From the NCBI RefSeq assembly GCF_014650875.1, contig NZ_BMVU01000035.1:27710-91709 (forward strand): DNA of 64,000 nucleotides. The letters run 5' to 3'. Made by a program: the position numbers and the translations under genes. Below the pieces are notes generated by a model. It was not told the DNA's origin. It searched no databases and was given only the letters and a program-made list of their open reading frames with translations. The stretch is from Streptomyces minutiscleroticus. Lineage in GTDB: Bacteria > Actinomycetota > Actinomycetes > Streptomycetales > Streptomycetaceae. Positions 55,401-64,000 of this stretch are shown here, piece by piece (position 1 is the first letter of the stretch; each line of letters starts with the position of its first letter).

Positions 55401-55599
55401 GGGACTCCTCGCCCTGGGTGCGCGCCATTGCCGGGCGCTGAGGTTACCGTGCCGTAGGACCGTTGTGACCAGGACCGGGGGAGAAGCACCGGGACGTCCC
55501 GCGGCCGGGGGACGCTGGAGCCGGGGACCGGCCGGAGCGCCGCGCCGCGCTCGCGCGCACTGCCCGGCACAATGGGCTAAGCGCTTGCTCGCCGGGCCC

Positions 55600-55628
55600 T
55601 TGTGCGGAGCGGCTCCGCTTCCTAGCAT
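55600..55628 (+). promoter_or_regulatory. promoter candidate for the racemase-fadAB genes
   Basis: TTGTGC (55600-55605), a 17-bp spacer and TAGCAT (55623-55628) give a good promoter about 35 bp before the start codon. AAGCGCTT (55579-55586), a perfect 8-bp palindrome just upstream of the -35, is a possible site for a TetR-type fatty-acid regulator. Confidence 0.5.
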
Positions 55629-55669
55629 CGCTGGTGTTACATCGATCCTGTCAAACCACGGGGGGCCCG

Positions 55670-56866
55670 ATGGCAGCCGCGGAAGCGGTGGGGCACGGAC
55701 CGCTGCACGGGGTGCGGGTGGTCGAGCTGGCGGGCATCGGGCCCGGTCCGTTCGCCGCCATGCTCCTGGCCGACCTCGGCGCGGACGTCGTGCGGGTCGA
55801 CCGCCCCGGCGGCCCCGGCCTCGGGATCGACCCCGCGTACGACGTCACCAACCGCAACAAGCGGTCCGTGGTCGTCGACCTGAAGGCGCCGGGCGGCGCG
55901 GACCGCGTCCTGGACCTGGCCGAGCGCGCCGACGCACTGATCGAGGGCTACCGGCCGGGCGTCGCCGAGCGCCTGGGGATCGGGCCACAGGCCTGCCACG
56001 CCCGCAACCCCCGGCTCGTCTACGGCCGGATGACCGGCTGGGGCCAGGAGGGCCCGCTCGCCGAGCGGGCCGGGCACGACGTCTCCTACCTCGCCCCGAC
56101 CGGCGTCCTCGGCATGATCGGCGACCCGGACCGGCCGCCCGCCGTCCCCGCCAACCTGCTAGGGGACTACGCGGGCGGCTCCCTGTACCTCGTCGTCGGC
56201 GTGCTGGCCGCGCTGCACCACGCCCGCGCCACCGGCACCGGGCAGGTCGTCGACGCGGCGATCGTGGACGGCGCGGCCCACCTGTCCGCGATGATCCACG
56301 GCATGCTGGCCGCCGGCGCCTGGCAGGACCACCGCGGCGCCAACCTCCTCGACGGCGGCTCCCCCTTCTACGGGACGTACGCGACCGCCGACGGCCGGCA
56401 CATGGCGGTGGGCGCGCTGGAGCCGCGCTTCTACGAGGAGTTCGCGCGGCTGCTCGGCCTCCCGGACGACGCCCCCGACCGCTGGGACCTCACCCGGTGG
56501 GGGGAGCTGCGCGAGCGGATCGCGGCCCGCTTCCGCACCCGTACGCGCGAGGAGTGGACGGCCGTCTTCGAGGGCTCCGACGCCTGCGTGGCGCCGGTGC
56601 TGTCGCTGGCCGAGGCGCCCGGCCACCCGCACCTCGCGGCCCGCTCGACCTTCACCGGCCACGGCGGCATCACCCAGCCCGCGCCCGCGCCCCGCTTCTC
56701 CGCCACGCGCACCTCGGTGCGCACCGGCCCCGCCCGGCCCGGCGCCGACACCGCCGGGGTGGCCCGCGACTGGGACGTGCCCGCCCTCGCGGAGGACGGC
56801 GCCCGGCCCGGTCCCGGGGGAACACCGTCCGCCCCGTCCGCCGCAGGCCCCGCGGCCGCGTCCTGA
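55670..56866 (+). CDS. CaiB/BaiF family CoA-transferase, alpha-methylacyl-CoA racemase-like
   Basis: Protein of 398 residues of family III CoA-transferases. The start LHGVRVVELAGIGPGPFAAMLLADLGADVVRV and GHDVSYLAPTGVLGMIG fit the alpha-methylacyl-CoA racemase branch (Mcr), including an Asp in the GDYAGGS region. Racemisation would feed branched acids into beta-oxidation by the next two genes. The ATG has GGGGGG upstream. The final 35 residues are Ala/Pro/Gly-rich. A CoA-transferase role cannot be excluded. Confidence 0.88.
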   Translation: MAAAEAVGHGPLHGVRVVELAGIGPGPFAAMLLADLGADVVRVDRPGGPGLGIDPAYDVTNRNKRSVVVDLKAPGGADRVLDLAERADALIEGYRPGVAERLGIGPQACHARNPRLVYGRMTGWGQEGPLAERAGHDVSYLAPTGVLGMIGDPDRPPAVPANLLGDYAGGSLYLVVGVLAALHHARATGTGQVVDAAIVDGAAHLSAMIHGMLAAGAWQDHRGANLLDGGSPFYGTYATADGRHMAVGALEPRFYEEFARLLGLPDDAPDRWDLTRWGELRERIAARFRTRTREEWTAVFEGSDACVAPVLSLAEAPGHPHLAARSTFTGHGGITQPAPAPRFSATRTSVRTGPARPGADTAGVARDWDVPALAEDGARPGPGGTPSAPSAAGPAAAS

Positions 56867-56909
56867 CCGAGCGCCCAGCGAAGCGCGCCCACAGAAAGGC
56901 ACCCCACCA

Positions 56910-58124
<1,215 letters not shown>

Positions 58125-58162
58125 CCAGCGGCACCCCCGGACTTCCTACGGAGACATCTGCC

Positions 58163-60334
58163 ATGACCGAGAGCACCACCATCCGCTGGGAACAGGACGA
58201 CACCGGCGTCGTCACCCTCGTCCTGGACGACCCCGGCCAGTCGGCCAACACCATGAACCGGGCGTTCGCCGCCTCCCTCGCCGCGACCGCCGACCGCCTG
58301 GAGGCCGAGAAGGACTCCGTGCGCGGCGTCGTCGTCACCTCCGCCAAGAAGACCTTCTTCGCCGGCGGCGACCTGCGCGACCTGATCCGGATCACGCCCG
58401 AGACCGCGGGCGAGGCCCTGGAGTCGAGCCTCGCGATCAAGCGGAACCTGCGCCGCATCGAGACCCTGGGCAAGCCCGTCGTCGCCGCGATCAACGGCGC
58501 GGCCCTCGGCGGCGGCTACGAGATCGCCCTCGCCTGCCACCACCGGGTCGCCCTCGACGCGCCCGGCTCGAAGATCGGCTGCCCCGAGGTCACCCTCGGC
58601 CTGCTCCCCGGCGGGGGCGGCGTCGTGCGCACCGTACGCATGCTGGGCATCGCCGACGCGCTGCTGAAGGTGCTGCTCCAGGGCACCCAGTACAGCCCGC
58701 GCCGCGCCCGGGAGAACGGGCTGGTCGACGAGGTCGCCGACACCCCCGAGGAGATGCTGGCCAAGGCCCGCGCCTTCATCGACGCCCACCCCGAGTCGCA
58801 GCAGCCCTGGGACCGGCCCGGCTACCGCATCCCCGGCGGCACGCCCGCGAACCCCAAGTTCGCGGCCAACCTGCCCGCCTTCCCCGCCAACCTGCGCAAG
58901 CAGACGAACGGCGCGCCCTACCCGGCCCCGCGCAACATCCTCGCCGCGGCCGTCGAGGGCTCCCAGGTCGACTTCGAGACCGCGCAGGTCATCGAGGCCC
59001 GGTACTTCGTGGAGCTGGCCGCGGGCCAGACCGCCAAGAACATGATCCAGGCATTCTTCTTCGACCTGCAGGCCGTCAACTCCGGCGCCAGCCGCCCGCA
59101 GGGCGTGCCGCCGCGCCAGGTCCGCAGGGTCGCCGTCCTCGGCGCCGGGATGATGGGCGCGGGCATCGCGTACTCGTGCGCCCGCGCCGGCATCGACGTC
59201 GTCCTCAAGGACGTCTCGGAGGAGGCCGCGGCCAGGGGCAAGGGGTACTCCGAGAAACTGTGCGCCAAGGCGGTCGCGCGCGGGCGCACCACCCAGGAGA
59301 AGGCCGACGCGCTGCTGGCCCGCATCATCCCGACCGCGGACCCGGCCGACCTGACCGGCTGCGACGCGGTGATCGAGGCCGTCTTCGAGGACCCGGCCCT
59401 CAAGCACAAGGTGTTCCAGGAGGTCCAGCACGTCGTCGCGCCGGACGCGCTGCTGTGCTCCAACACCTCCACCCTGCCGATCACCACGCTCGCCGAGGGC
59501 GTGGAGCGGCAGGCCGACTTCATCGGCCTGCACTTCTTCTCGCCCGTCGACAAGATGCCGCTGGTGGAGATCATCAAGGGCGAGCGCACCGGCGACGAGG
59601 CCCTCGCCCGCGCCTTCGACCTGGTCCGGCAGATCAGGAAGACCCCGATCGTCGTCAACGACTCGCGCGGCTTCTTCACCTCCCGCGTCATCGGCCACTT
59701 CATCAACGAGGGCGTGGCCATGGTCGGCGAGGGCGTCGAGCCCGCGTCGGTGGAGCAGGCGGCCGCGCAGGCCGGCTACCCGGCCAAGGTCCTGTCCCTC
59801 ATGGACGAGCTGACGCTCACCCTGCCGCGCAAGATCCGCAAGGAGACCCGGCAGGCCGTCGAGGAGGCGGGCGGCACCTGGGAGGCCCACCCGGCCGAGG
59901 CCGTGATCGACCGCATGGTCGACGAGTTCGGCCGCACCGGACGCAGCGGCGGCGCGGGCTTCTACGACTACGACGACAACGGCGGGCGCGGCCCGCTCTG
60001 GCCGGGCCTGCGCGAGCACTTCACCCGGCCCGGGCACGAGATCCCGTTCCGGGACATGCAGGAGCGGATGCTGTTCTCCGAGGCGCTGGACACCGTCCGG
60101 CTCCTGGAGGAGGGCGTGCTGACCTCCGTCGCCGACGCCAACATCGGCTCGATCCTCGGCATCGGCTTCCCCGGCTGGACGGGCGGCGTCCTGCAGTACG
60201 TCAACGGCTACGAGGGCGGGCTGCCCGGCTTCGTGGCCCGCGCCCGCGAGCTCGCCGAACGCTACGGCGACCGCTTCACGCCGCCCGCGCTGCTGGTGGA
60301 GAAGGCGGAGAAGGGGGAGCGGTTCGGCGACTGA
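58163..60334 (+). CDS. fadB: multifunctional fatty acid oxidation protein (enoyl-CoA hydratase/3-hydroxyacyl-CoA dehydrogenase), FadB
   Basis: Enzyme of 723 residues. The crotonase domain (about 5-200) shows FFAGGDLRDL and NGAALGGGYEIALACH. The 3-hydroxyacyl-CoA dehydrogenase part has the NAD motif VAVLGAGMMGAGIAYSCARAG starting near residue 323, SNTSTLPIT and the catalytic His457 in HFFSPVDKMPLVE; C-terminal HAD domains follow (about 505-720). ATG 58163 has GGAGA 8 bases upstream. With FadA it would turn enoyl-CoA into 3-ketoacyl-CoA and then acetyl-CoA. Confidence 0.94.
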   Translation: MTESTTIRWEQDDTGVVTLVLDDPGQSANTMNRAFAASLAATADRLEAEKDSVRGVVVTSAKKTFFAGGDLRDLIRITPETAGEALESSLAIKRNLRRIETLGKPVVAAINGAALGGGYEIALACHHRVALDAPGSKIGCPEVTLGLLPGGGGVVRTVRMLGIADALLKVLLQGTQYSPRRARENGLVDEVADTPEEMLAKARAFIDAHPESQQPWDRPGYRIPGGTPANPKFAANLPAFPANLRKQTNGAPYPAPRNILAAAVEGSQVDFETAQVIEARYFVELAAGQTAKNMIQAFFFDLQAVNSGASRPQGVPPRQVRRVAVLGAGMMGAGIAYSCARAGIDVVLKDVSEEAAARGKGYSEKLCAKAVARGRTTQEKADALLARIIPTADPADLTGCDAVIEAVFEDPALKHKVFQEVQHVVAPDALLCSNTSTLPITTLAEGVERQADFIGLHFFSPVDKMPLVEIIKGERTGDEALARAFDLVRQIRKTPIVVNDSRGFFTSRVIGHFINEGVAMVGEGVEPASVEQAAAQAGYPAKVLSLMDELTLTLPRKIRKETRQAVEEAGGTWEAHPAEAVIDRMVDEFGRTGRSGGAGFYDYDDNGGRGPLWPGLREHFTRPGHEIPFRDMQERMLFSEALDTVRLLEEGVLTSVADANIGSILGIGFPGWTGGVLQYVNGYEGGLPGFVARARELAERYGDRFTPPALLVEKAEKGERFGD

Positions 60335-60559
60335 ACCCGCCGCGACCGGCCGCGCGCGGCCGTACGGGCGGGAGGGCGTACCCGGGGGCGTCGGCGCACA
60401 GGTACGCGGACGCACCGGCACGTACGGGCGGGACGCGCGCGGCCGGGGCGTTGGCGCCCGGCGGGGCGGCCCGCCGGCCGGTACGGGACATCGGGACGGC
60501 CGCCCCGACGGCCGGAAGCGTTCTTGTCCGGAGTCCGGCCGGGTCAGCACACTCGCCCC

Positions 60560-61228
60560 ATGGAGACGCCCACCGTCCTGGTGACCGGAGCGGCGCGAGG
60601 GCTCGGACAGGAGCTCGCCGTCGCGCTCGGGCGGCACGGCTACCGGGTCGCCGGGCTCGACGCCGTCCCGCAGCCGGAGACGGCCGGGCGCGTCCTGGAC
60701 TACCTGGAACTGGTCGCCGACGTCGCCGACGAGGAGCAGGTGCGCGCGGCCCTGGAACGCGTCCTCGACCACTTCGGCACCCTGCACGCGCTGGTCAACG
60801 ACGCGGGCGGGCCGCCGGAGGGGGAGGGAGAGGCGGAGACCGAGGCGGAGGCGGAGTTCGAGCGGACGACGCCGCAGGAGTGGCGGCGGACCGTGCGGGA
60901 CGTCCTGGAGGCCCCCTTCGTGATGACGCGCGCCGTGCTGCCGCACCTGAAGGCCGCGGGCTGGGGCCGGATCGTGAACGTCACCCCCGCCGCCGTGTCC
61001 GACGCGCCGCCCGCGCGGGTGGCGCACACCGCGGCGCAGACCGGGCTGGTGGGCCTCACCCGCGCCCTGGCCGGGGCGCTCGCCCCGTACGCCATCACGG
61101 TCAACGCCATCGCGCCCGGCCCGGAGCCGGAGGACCTGATCCCCACCCTCCTGTACGTCCTCGACGAGGGCAACGGCCGCCTGACCGGGCAGACCCTCGA
61201 CCTGTCGGGAGGCCCGGCCCGCCGGTGA
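60560..61228 (+). CDS. SDR-fold protein with substituted active site
   Basis: Short-chain dehydrogenase fold of 222 residues. The cofactor motif TGAARGLG (9-16) and VNDAGG (79-84) are intact, and GRIVNVTPAAVSDAP supplies the usual Ser region. The catalytic YxxxK is replaced by His156-TAA-Gln160 (VAHTAAQTGLVGLTRALAG). An acidic insert EGEGEAETEAEAEFE (88-102) is also unusual. It may be a pseudo-enzyme, or use another residue set. The gene is separate from fadB by 225 bp of GC-rich spacer. Confidence 0.88.
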   Translation: METPTVLVTGAARGLGQELAVALGRHGYRVAGLDAVPQPETAGRVLDYLELVADVADEEQVRAALERVLDHFGTLHALVNDAGGPPEGEGEAETEAEAEFERTTPQEWRRTVRDVLEAPFVMTRAVLPHLKAAGWGRIVNVTPAAVSDAPPARVAHTAAQTGLVGLTRALAGALAPYAITVNAIAPGPEPEDLIPTLLYVLDEGNGRLTGQTLDLSGGPARR

Positions 61229-61352
61229 GGCACCAAGGCGGGCCCGGCTCGCGCCCCGGGCCCGCCCGGCTCCCGCTCCGGACCCATCGGGCCCCCGCTC
61301 CGGACCCGCCCGGCTCCCGGCCCGGACCTGTACCGGTCCTGCTCGGGACCGC

Positions 61353-62081
61353 TCAGGACTCCTCGAACGACTGCCGCAGCTCCTCCCGGAGCGTGCGCTG
61401 GAACGTGGTGAGCAGCGCCTGCACCACCATCGGCTGCACATGGGCGGACAGCGACTTCATCGCGGCGACGTGCCCGGGGCCCGGCCCGCGCTCCCGGTGG
61501 GCCTCCCACACCTCCTCGTGGAAGAGGCGGGCCAGCTCGCGGGCGGCGCTGCGCGCGTGCTCCTGGAGCACGGTCCGCGCGGCGAGGATCGTCTCGTGGG
61601 CGATCGGCGTGTCGAGGAGCTGGACGCCCAGGCGCAGCAGGCCCGGGTCGACGCGCAGGACGCCGGGGCGCTCGGTGCGCGCGACGACGTCCATCGCGAC
61701 GAGCCGGTCCAGGTCCCCGTCGCTCAGCGCGCGGCCCGCCCGGCGCTCCAGCTCGGCGCGGGACGTCTCCTCGGCGGTGTCGGGCACCCAGGACGCCACC
61801 ACGGCCCGGTGGATGGCGAGGTCGTGGGCGCTCAGGTCGTCCGGCAGCTGCCGCAGGTACCGCTCGATCGCCGCGAGCGTCATGCCCTGGTGCTGCAACT
61901 CCTCGATCAGGGCGAGGCGGGAGAGGTGGGCCTGCCCGTAGCGGCCGACGCGGCGCGGGCCGATCACGGGCGGCGGCAGCAGGCCCCTGGTGCTGTAGAA
62001 GCGGACCGTCCGGACGGTGACGCCCGCGCGGGCGGCCAGCTCGTCGACCGTGAGGGTGGGCTCCTCGGTGCCCGTCGTCAT
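61353..62081 (-). CDS. MerR-family regulator
   Basis: Regulator of 242 residues. The helix-turn-helix and wing are LTVDELAARAGVTVRTVRFYSTRGLLPPP (10-38) and RVGRYGQAHLSRL, followed by the usual dimer helix and a helical effector domain of about 130 residues ending SFEES. No Cys-rich metal site is present, so the ligand is probably organic. The ATG has GGAGCC upstream. A dyad in front of it is a likely autoregulatory site. Confidence 0.9.
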   Translation of the reverse strand: MTTGTEEPTLTVDELAARAGVTVRTVRFYSTRGLLPPPVIGPRRVGRYGQAHLSRLALIEELQHQGMTLAAIERYLRQLPDDLSAHDLAIHRAVVASWVPDTAEETSRAELERRAGRALSDGDLDRLVAMDVVARTERPGVLRVDPGLLRLGVQLLDTPIAHETILAARTVLQEHARSAARELARLFHEEVWEAHRERGPGPGHVAAMKSLSAHVQPMVVQALLTTFQRTLREELRQSFEES

Positions 62082-62146
62082 GCCGGCTCCTCGCCTCTCG
62101 CCGGACGCGCCGCCCCGGCCCGCGTCCATGATCCGTCGAACGGGTC

Positions 62147-62163
62147 CAACAGTATTGCTGTCG
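62147..62163. promoter_or_regulatory. dyad upstream of the merR gene
   Basis: CAACAG-TATTG-CTGTCG is an inverted repeat with one mismatch and an AT-rich centre, 66-82 bp before the MerR start. MerR proteins bind such dyads within long promoter spacers. The rest of the 402-bp gap to the permease gene has no gene I can support; CATAAT (62358-62363) is a possible -10 box for the permease. Confidence 0.5.
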
Positions 62164-62483
62164 CACCGCCCGTGCACCGCCCGTTCCGCGCACACGGCGG
62201 TGGGCGGCAGGGACGCGGGCGGGGGAGGAAGGCGCGGCCGCGGAGCGGCCGAGGGGATGCGTCCACCGAGACGGCCGATCGTCGCAATCGGGAAGGGCGG
62301 ACCCTACTACACCCGCTCCCACCTGTGAGATGTGCCGCTATGTGATCTTCACCACCGCATAATGACGGCAGGTTGAGGGAAGGTGGCCGCGTGGTCTGTG
62401 CCTCGTTCGCGGCGGTGCGGTCCATGGCACATCGGACACCCGGGCCCACGCGGTGCCGGGACACCAGAGAGTAGATCCCCTAC

Positions 62484-63938
62484 GTGAGCAAGGACGCCGT
62501 AGAAACGGCCGGGGCCGCCCCCGCAGCGGCCCGGACGCCCGCGGACGCGGGCGACGCCGGTTACAGCAAGGACCTCAAGGCCCGGCACGTCAACATGATC
62601 GCGATCGGTGGCGCGATCGGCACCGGTCTCTTCCTCGGCGCCGGCGGCAGACTCCACGACGCGGGCCCCGCGCTGGCCCTCGCCTACCTGGTCTGCGGCG
62701 TCTTCGCCTTCTTCGTCGTGCGGGCCCTGGGCGAGCTGGTCCTGTACCGGCCCTCGTCCGGCTCCTTCGTGTCCTACGCGCGCGAGTTCCTCGGCGAGAA
62801 GGGCGCGTACGTCGCCGGGTGGATGTACTTCCTCAACTGGTCGACGACCGGCATCGCGGACATCACCGCGATCGCGCTCTACACGCACTACTGGAGCCTG
62901 TTCACCGACATCCCGCAGTGGGTGCTCGCCCTGATCGCGCTCGCCGTGGTGCTGGTGGTCAACCTGATCTCGGTGAAGATCTTCGGCGAGATGGAGTTCT
63001 GGTTCGCGATCATCAAGGTCGCCACGCTGGTCGCCTTCATGCTGATCGGCATCTTCCTGCTGGTCACCCAGCACGAGGTGGGCGGCCAGACCCCGGGCCT
63101 GAGCGTGATCACGGACAACGGCGGCGTGTTCCCGCACGGCGTCATGCCGGTCGTCCTGGTGATGCAGGGCGTGATCTTCGCGTACGCGGCCCTGGAGCTG
63201 GTCGGCGTCGCCGCGGGCGAGACCGCCGAGCCGGAGAAGGTCGTCCCGCGCGCGGTGAACTCGATCATGTGGCGGGTGGCCCTCTTCTACGTCGGCTCGG
63301 TCGTCCTGCTGGCCCTCCTGCTGCCCGGCTCGGTCTACTCCGGCGACGAGAGCCCCTTCGTCACCGTCCTGTCCAAGATCGGCGTCCCGGCCGCGGGCGA
63401 CGTGATGAACCTGGTCGTCCTCACCGCGGCCATGTCCTCGCTGAACTCCGGCCTGTACTCCACCGGCCGCATCCTGCGCTCCATGGCCATGGCGGGCTCG
63501 GCCCCGAAGTTCACCGCCCGTATGAACCGCAGCCAGGTGCCCTACGGCGGCATCCTGCTGACCTGCGCGGTGTGCGTGCTCGGCGTCGTCCTGAACTACC
63601 TCGTGCCGAGCCAGGCCTTCGAGATCGTCCTGAACGTGGCGTCCCTCGGCATCATCAGCACCTGGGTGATCATCATGATCTGCCACCTGGTGTTCGTCCG
63701 CCGCGCCAGGGCGGGCCTGCTCGACCGGCCCTCCTTCCGCCTGCCCGGCAGCCCCGTCACCGAGATCGTCACGATCGCCTTCCTGCTGGCCGTGCTGGTC
63801 CTGATGTGGCAGGACGCGGAGGTCGGCCGCAGGACCGTGTACCTCATCCCGCTGCTCGTCGTGCTCCTGGTCGGCGGCTGGTTCGCCGTCCGCAACCGCG
63901 TGGACACCGGGGCGGGCCTGCGCAGGACCACCGAGTAG
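62484..63938 (+). CDS. amino acid permease, AnsP/GabP type
   Basis: Twelve-helix APC-superfamily permease of 484 residues. The first helix region reads LKARHVNMIAIGGAIGTGLFLGAGGRLHDAGPALALAY, the classical AAT family start, and AGWMYFLNWSTTGIADITAIALYTHYW is typical of L-asparagine permeases (AnsP). Import of asparagine or a related amino acid with protons is likely. The GTG start lacks a good ribosome site (ATCCCCTAC precedes it). A strong hairpin follows. Confidence 0.9.
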   Translation: MSKDAVETAGAAPAAARTPADAGDAGYSKDLKARHVNMIAIGGAIGTGLFLGAGGRLHDAGPALALAYLVCGVFAFFVVRALGELVLYRPSSGSFVSYAREFLGEKGAYVAGWMYFLNWSTTGIADITAIALYTHYWSLFTDIPQWVLALIALAVVLVVNLISVKIFGEMEFWFAIIKVATLVAFMLIGIFLLVTQHEVGGQTPGLSVITDNGGVFPHGVMPVVLVMQGVIFAYAALELVGVAAGETAEPEKVVPRAVNSIMWRVALFYVGSVVLLALLLPGSVYSGDESPFVTVLSKIGVPAAGDVMNLVVLTAAMSSLNSGLYSTGRILRSMAMAGSAPKFTARMNRSQVPYGGILLTCAVCVLGVVLNYLVPSQAFEIVLNVASLGIISTWVIIMICHLVFVRRARAGLLDRPSFRLPGSPVTEIVTIAFLLAVLVLMWQDAEVGRRTVYLIPLLVVLLVGGWFAVRNRVDTGAGLRRTTE

Positions 63939-63968
63939 GCCCGCCCGCGAAGGCTCCGGAACGGGTCC

Positions 63969-64000
63969 GGCCCCGGCACCGCACGCGCGGTGCCGGGGCC
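63969..64000 (+). terminator. 14-bp hairpin after the permease gene
   Basis: GGCCCCGGCACCGC (63969-63982) pairs perfectly with 63987-64000 around a 4-base loop. It begins 31 bp after the stop codon and may continue past the window edge. Confidence 0.8.

Overview
The window reads as a chromosomal stretch of a Streptomyces or very close actinomycete. Coding sequence is very GC-rich with G/C at nearly every third position, GTG and TTG starts are common, and many adjacent genes share 1-4 bp stop/start overlaps. Actinomycete-specific families (WhiB, SsgA-like, DUF2510, BldD-type spore-former gene sets) are present. From memory, the order pca operon, small laccase, SsgA-like gene and FadA/FadB resembles the SCO6697-SCO6732 part of the S. 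coelicolor chromosome; this is recollection and was not checked by alignment. No rRNA, tRNA, CRISPR array, insertion sequence or prophage was seen.

Layout. 1-4.9 kb: the end of a carbohydrate ABC permease gene, a cytoplasmic GH13 glucosidase and a secreted GH87-type alpha-1,3-glucanase form a plus-strand glucan-use operon closed by two hairpins. 5.0-5.4 kb: a truncated haemoglobin. 5.5-11.3 kb: two minus-strand sets, a nitrate/sulfonate/taurine-type ABC importer (binding lipoprotein, two permeases, ATPase) and a Rieske oxygenase with a 61-aa Cys/His-rich protein and a VanB-type reductase. 11.5-11.7 kb: a tandem repeat array in front of a Tat-exported phospholipase C. 14-21.4 kb: a DUF2510/scramblase-like protein, a DMT exporter with a PAP2 phosphatase facing a TetR regulator across a 21-bp perfect operator, a DUF2510 membrane protein, and anmK coupled to an MHS-family transporter. 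21.6-24.3 kb: a LAL-like ATPase that lacks the usual DNA-binding domain.

24.4-31.7 kb is a complete protocatechuate branch of the beta-ketoadipate pathway (pcaI, J, F, H, G, B, L) with its MarR regulator PcaV divergent from it. Protocatechuate is opened (PcaHG), cycloisomerised (PcaB), decarboxylated and hydrolysed (PcaL), activated (PcaIJ) and thiolysed (PcaF) to acetyl-CoA and succinyl-CoA. 31.7-39.0 kb is extracellular and redox-oriented: a DUF3048 lipoprotein, a cupredoxin/OmpL47/DUF1080 fusion, a ThuA-sugar dehydrogenase and a two-domain small laccase. 39-44 kb: a LacI regulator, an LtaS-like sulfatase-fold membrane enzyme and a GH64 beta-1,3-glucanase whose promoter carries a palindrome also seen in front of the LacI gene.

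44-52.3 kb: a glyoxalase-fold protein, a WhiB protein, an acyl-ACP desaturase with a striking triple operator, a UvrA paralogue plus ABC-F protein operon with a long leader, a GPP34-fold protein and an SsgA-like protein. 52.5-64 kb: a small basic protein, endonuclease V, a trans-acting enoyl-reductase-like protein, a CaiB-type racemase/CoA-transferase followed by the FadA/FadB beta-oxidation pair, an SDR with a substituted active site, a MerR regulator and an AnsP-type amino acid permease. Overall the region is geared to plant and fungal biomass: outer enzymes attack glucans, phospholipid and probably lignin phenolics, and inner operons handle sugars, aromatic acids and fatty acids.
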